NCBI RefSeq assembly: GCF_007725405.1 | Contig: NZ_CP042163.1 | Span: 4,030,001 to 4,094,000 of the forward strand | Direction: 5' to 3' | Length of the DNA: 64,000 nucleotides | DNA from: Shouchella miscanthi | Lineage (GTDB): Bacteria > Bacillota > Bacilli > Bacillales > Bacillaceae_D | Shown here: positions 61,593 through 64,000 of the stretch, one piece after another | Position numbering within the stretch: position 1 is the first letter of the stretch | Layout of the letters: the number at the start of each line of letters is the position of its first letter | Translations under genes and position numbers: made by a program | Notes under the pieces: model-generated | Databases searched by the model: none | Told to the model about the DNA's origin: nothing | Seen by the model: the letters and a program-made list of their open reading frames with translations, nothing else

Positions 61593-62362
61593 TAACTACT
61601 TATCACAACCGCATCATATCCACGCCCACGCAGTTCATTCGCCAATGCATCCGCATTTGCTCTCACAGAAAAAGCACCTGCCTGTACAAGGAAAAGAGAA
61701 CCACTTTGGACAATAATGGATTCATATCCATCTGCACGTAAGCGAGCCTGCTGTTGATCAGCATTGGCACGAACCGAAAACGCACCAACTTGAACACGAT
61801 ATATGGTGCCACCACCACCGCCGCTTCGCTGTAAATTAAACGCTTGCGCCAATCCGTTGACATGGCCTCTTGCTACACGATCCAAGAACGCTGGACTTCT
61901 TAACAAGTCTGCATCTGCAGCTCGATCAATAAATAGGTTTTCTGTTAATATCGCAGGCATAGTAGACGTGCGTAATACTGCGAAGTTGGCTCTTTTTTGG
62001 CCTCGGTTCGTCACGTTTAGTTGCTGCATAATCGCTGGATGGACAATCCCCTGTATACGTGCTGTTTCAGCCCCTGCATTCGTATGAATAAAGGACTCAA
62101 ATCCTGTTCCACCACCTGCATTAATGTGAATAGACATAAAGTAGTTCGCATTCCAAGCATTTGCCTGCTGGGTACGATCACTTAAACTGACAAACACATC
62201 GCTTGTTCGACTCATACGCACTTCTACACCTTGATACTCACTTAGTAAAATGTCGCGAATACGCGTGGCTATTGAAAGGTTTAACGTCTTTTCCTGTAGG
62301 CCATTCCCTACTGCACCTGGGTCACTTCCACCATGTCCTGGATCTAAAAATATTCTTGTCAT
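61592..62362 (-). CDS. N-acetylmuramoyl-L-alanine amidase with two SPOR repeats
   Basis: A 256-residue zinc amidase: Amidase_3 domain with the first His and Glu ligands in FLDPGHGGSDPGA and LQEKTLNLS, SIHINAGG for the second His, and the catalytic Glu in ILTENLFIDRA. A Gly-rich linker leads to two near-identical SPOR repeats (RVQVGAFSVRANAD and LVQAGAFSVRANAD), which bind denuded peptidoglycan. ATG 62362 follows GGGGG; the longer frame to 62425 lacks one. No signal peptide is seen, so it fits a phage endolysin or CwlC-type mother-cell amidase. Confidence 0.85.
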   Translation of the reverse strand: MTRIFLDPGHGGSDPGAVGNGLQEKTLNLSIATRIRDILLSEYQGVEVRMSRTSDVFVSLSDRTQQANAWNANYFMSIHINAGGGTGFESFIHTNAGAETARIQGIVHPAIMQQLNVTNRGQKRANFAVLRTSTMPAILTENLFIDRAADADLLRSPAFLDRVARGHVNGLAQAFNLQRSGGGGGTIYRVQVGAFSVRANADQQQARLRADGYESIIVQSGSLFLVQAGAFSVRANADALANELRGRGYDAVVISS

Positions 62363-62415
62363 TTGTACATCCCCCTTATCAATTAGGTGCTCGTCCACAT
62401 TCTCACTCGAATTGC

Positions 62416-62447
62416 GAAAAAGCATGCAGCGCTATACGCCACATGCT
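62416..62447 (-). terminator. Terminator after the malic enzyme gene
   Basis: Arms AGCATG-GCG-C and GCG-CATGCT pair around TATA; TTTTTCG follows on the minus strand. Confidence 0.7.
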
Positions 62448-62530
62448 ATTCTTATTCAAAATCTATTGATGTGTAAGGGTGTTTGCTAGACTATTCATAA
62501 AAACAGGCATTTCACTGCTAGACTAATAGC

Positions 62531-63694
62531 TTAGTATGAGGGTTGCATCTCTTTAGCCTCGTTAGCAACAGCTTCCGCCACAACGGTTGCAATTCTTTTA
62601 TCAAACACAGAGGGTAGTATCTGTTCGGCTTCTACTGTTTCAACTAATCCTGCGATGGCTGTTGCAGCTGCAAGCTTCATAGACGTCGTAATCGCCCCTG
62701 CCCGGCTATCCAACGCACCACGAAAGATGCCAGGGAAGGCAAGCACATTGTTAATCTGGTTCGCAAAATCTGAACGCCCTGTCCCTACCACCGCCGCCCC
62801 GGCAGCTTTTGCCTCCTCTGGATATATCTCTGGTACTGGATTCGCTAAAGCAAAAACAACAGCATCTGCATTCATCATGCTCACATGATTTTTAGAAAGG
62901 GCCTTTGGTCCAGAAACACCAATAAAGACGTCTGCTCCATTTATGGCTTCATTTAACCCACCAGTTAGCTGCTTTGGATTTGTTTTTTGTGCTACTTCTC
63001 GTTGGCGAGGGTTTAGCCACGTTTCTTCTTGTTGAATAATCCCTTCTAAGCTTACGAGTGTGACATTGCTGTAGCCTGCTTCAAGTAAGAGTGAAGCTAT
63101 GGATAAGCCTGCTGCACCTGCTCCATTAATGACAATCTGAGCTGATGCATCTTTTCGAACATATTGCAGTGCATTTATTACTGCCGCTAGCACAACAATG
63201 GCTGTACCATGCTGATCATCATGAAACACTGGAATGTTCAGCTCATCTTGTAATCTTTTTTCAATCTCAAAGCAGCGCGGTGCAGCAATATCCTCTAAGT
63301 TAATGCCGCCAAATGTTGGGGCAACCGCCTTCACAGTCTGAATAATCTCCTCGACATTCTTTGTATCGAGACAAAGAGGAACAGCATCTACACCAGCAAA
63401 TTCTTTAAACAGAACCGCTTTTCCTTCCATTACAGGTAGCGCTGCTTCAGGGCCAATATCTCCTAAACCAAGGACGGCAGAGCCGTCTGTCACAATAGCC
63501 ACTAAATTTCCTTTAATGGTTTGGTCATATACAGCAGATTTATCTTCTGCAATAAGCTTGCAAGGCTCTGCTACACCAGGTGTATACGCAAGACTCATAT
63601 CGTATTCCGTTGTTAAAGGAACCGTACTCTTTAGCTCCATTTTCCCTTTTCTATGCAAAGCAATGGCTTCTTGCTTTAATTGACGTGTTTCCAT
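62531..63694 (-). CDS. NAD(P)-dependent malic enzyme
   Basis: A 387-residue enzyme that oxidatively decarboxylates malate to pyruvate. It shows [13 protein letters not shown] (catalytic Tyr region), [14 protein letters not shown] (metal site), HDDQHGTA and the nucleotide-binding [10 protein letters not shown]. The length matches short bacterial malic enzymes such as YtsJ. GGAGTGAG precedes the ATG. A 2HCT transporter gene lies 20 bases upstream, so malate uptake and use are probably co-transcribed. Confidence 0.9.
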   Translation of the reverse strand: METRQLKQEAIALHRKGKMELKSTVPLTTEYDMSLAYTPGVAEPCKLIAEDKSAVYDQTIKGNLVAIVTDGSAVLGLGDIGPEAALPVMEGKAVLFKEFAGVDAVPLCLDTKNVEEIIQTVKAVAPTFGGINLEDIAAPRCFEIEKRLQDELNIPVFHDDQHGTAIVVLAAVINALQYVRKDASAQIVINGAGAAGLSIASLLLEAGYSNVTLVSLEGIIQQEETWLNPRQREVAQKTNPKQLTGGLNEAINGADVFIGVSGPKALSKNHVSMMNADAVVFALANPVPEIYPEEAKAAGAAVVGTGRSDFANQINNVLAFPGIFRGALDSRAGAITTSMKLAAATAIAGLVETVEAEQILPSVFDKRIATVVAEAVANEAKEMQPSY

Positions 63695-63714
63695 GAAACA
63701 CTCACTCCTTTTCT

Positions 63715-64000
63715 TTATAAACCTAACCAGCGTAAAATAAATGTTGCTAAGATGACCGTACCTGCTCCTCCAAGACGTGTAGCGACTTGGGCAAACGGCA
63801 TAAGACTCATCCGATCAGATGCAGACAAGATCGCCACATCTCCTGTCCCCCCTAGCCCACTGTGGCAACCTGTCACAATAGCCGAGTCAACAGGATGCAT
63901 ATTCATCCATTTTCCAACAATATAACCGGTTGTGACCATCGTCACGACAACGGACGCACATATCAATACATAGGAAACGCTAATGATTCCTGCCACATCT
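63715..64000 (-). CDS. 2-hydroxycarboxylate transporter (malate-type), C-terminal part
   Basis: The last 94 or so residues of a 2HCT-family carrier; the gene continues beyond the window. It carries the family re-entrant-loop motif HSGLGGTGDVAILSASDRM and the closing VATRLGGAGTVI. Its neighbour, a malic enzyme, suggests malate uptake as for MaeN, but CimH-type citrate/malate transport is possible. Confidence 0.8.
   Translation of the reverse strand, partial: DVAGIISVSYVLICASVVVTMVTTGYIVGKWMNMHPVDSAIVTGCHSGLGGTGDVAILSASDRMSLMPFAQVATRLGGAGTVILATFILRWLGL

Noticed and set aside
47006-62362. Complete prophage with attachment sites
   Set aside because: No integrase, repressor, replication, terminase, portal or capsid gene is visible, and I could not find convincing direct repeats at the edges.

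Overview
The window looks like chromosome of a spore-forming, low-GC Bacillaceae bacterium, probably from the alkaliphile branch (Alkalihalobacillus or Shouchella-like; this is inference from gene style, not a search). Evidence includes a Rap-Phr pair, an mntABCD operon with an MntR-type box, yuaF-floT, bdbC, a YhfW-like Rieske oxidoreductase, topB, a UPF0302/IDEAL protein, and good matches to sigma-A, sigma-B, sigma-D, CcpA and TnrA/GlnR sites. No rRNA, tRNA or CRISPR array was seen.

Layout. 1-9.8 kb: the pdxK end, a solo hutH behind a leader-peptide/terminator attenuator, a glutamine synthetase paralogue with a TnrA/GlnR box, DEAD-box helicase cshA, a thioredoxin-like/bdbC disulfide pair and a FAD-Rieske protein. 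9.8-12.9 kb: small AT-rich accessory genes. 12.9-17.3 kb: a catabolic block with a hydroxyacid dehydrogenase, RraA-like aldolase, YciI protein, LysR regulator and 2-hydroxycarboxylate transporter, with CcpA-type cre sites before both the dehydrogenase operon and the transporter. 17.6-18.9 kb: a rap gene and a short phr gene, with a 26-bp palindrome over the promoter. 19.1-21.9 kb: an AT-rich four-gene operon (PP-loop ATPase, Nudix, EamA transporter, HAD hydrolase). 22-47 kb: mostly core genes (floT, alkaline phosphatase, topB, rlmI-like, mntABCD, Cof hydrolase, M20 dipeptidase, an MCP, S9 peptidase, a nicotinate phosphoribosyltransferase with an added zinc ribbon, rocD, an MFS transporter).

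47.0-57.1 kb, minus strand, is a complete siphophage-type tail cassette without any head, portal, terminase, integrase or sheath gene: tail tube, tail chaperone with a -1 frameshift, tape measure, Dit, tail endopeptidase, two related small structural proteins, a giant GH18-like glycosidase and a putative receptor-binding protein. A LexA-type SOS box and three 11-bp-spaced repeats lie before it. Upstream are two paralogous DUF4429-SHOCT genes separated by an IS110 element and a 276-bp repeat, then an ArpU-family regulator and a SPOR-domain amidase. The best reading is an SOS-induced non-contractile (F-type, monocin-like) tailocin or a reduced prophage. No holin was found.

The window ends with a malic enzyme and the end of a second 2-hydroxycarboxylate transporter, a likely malate-use pair.
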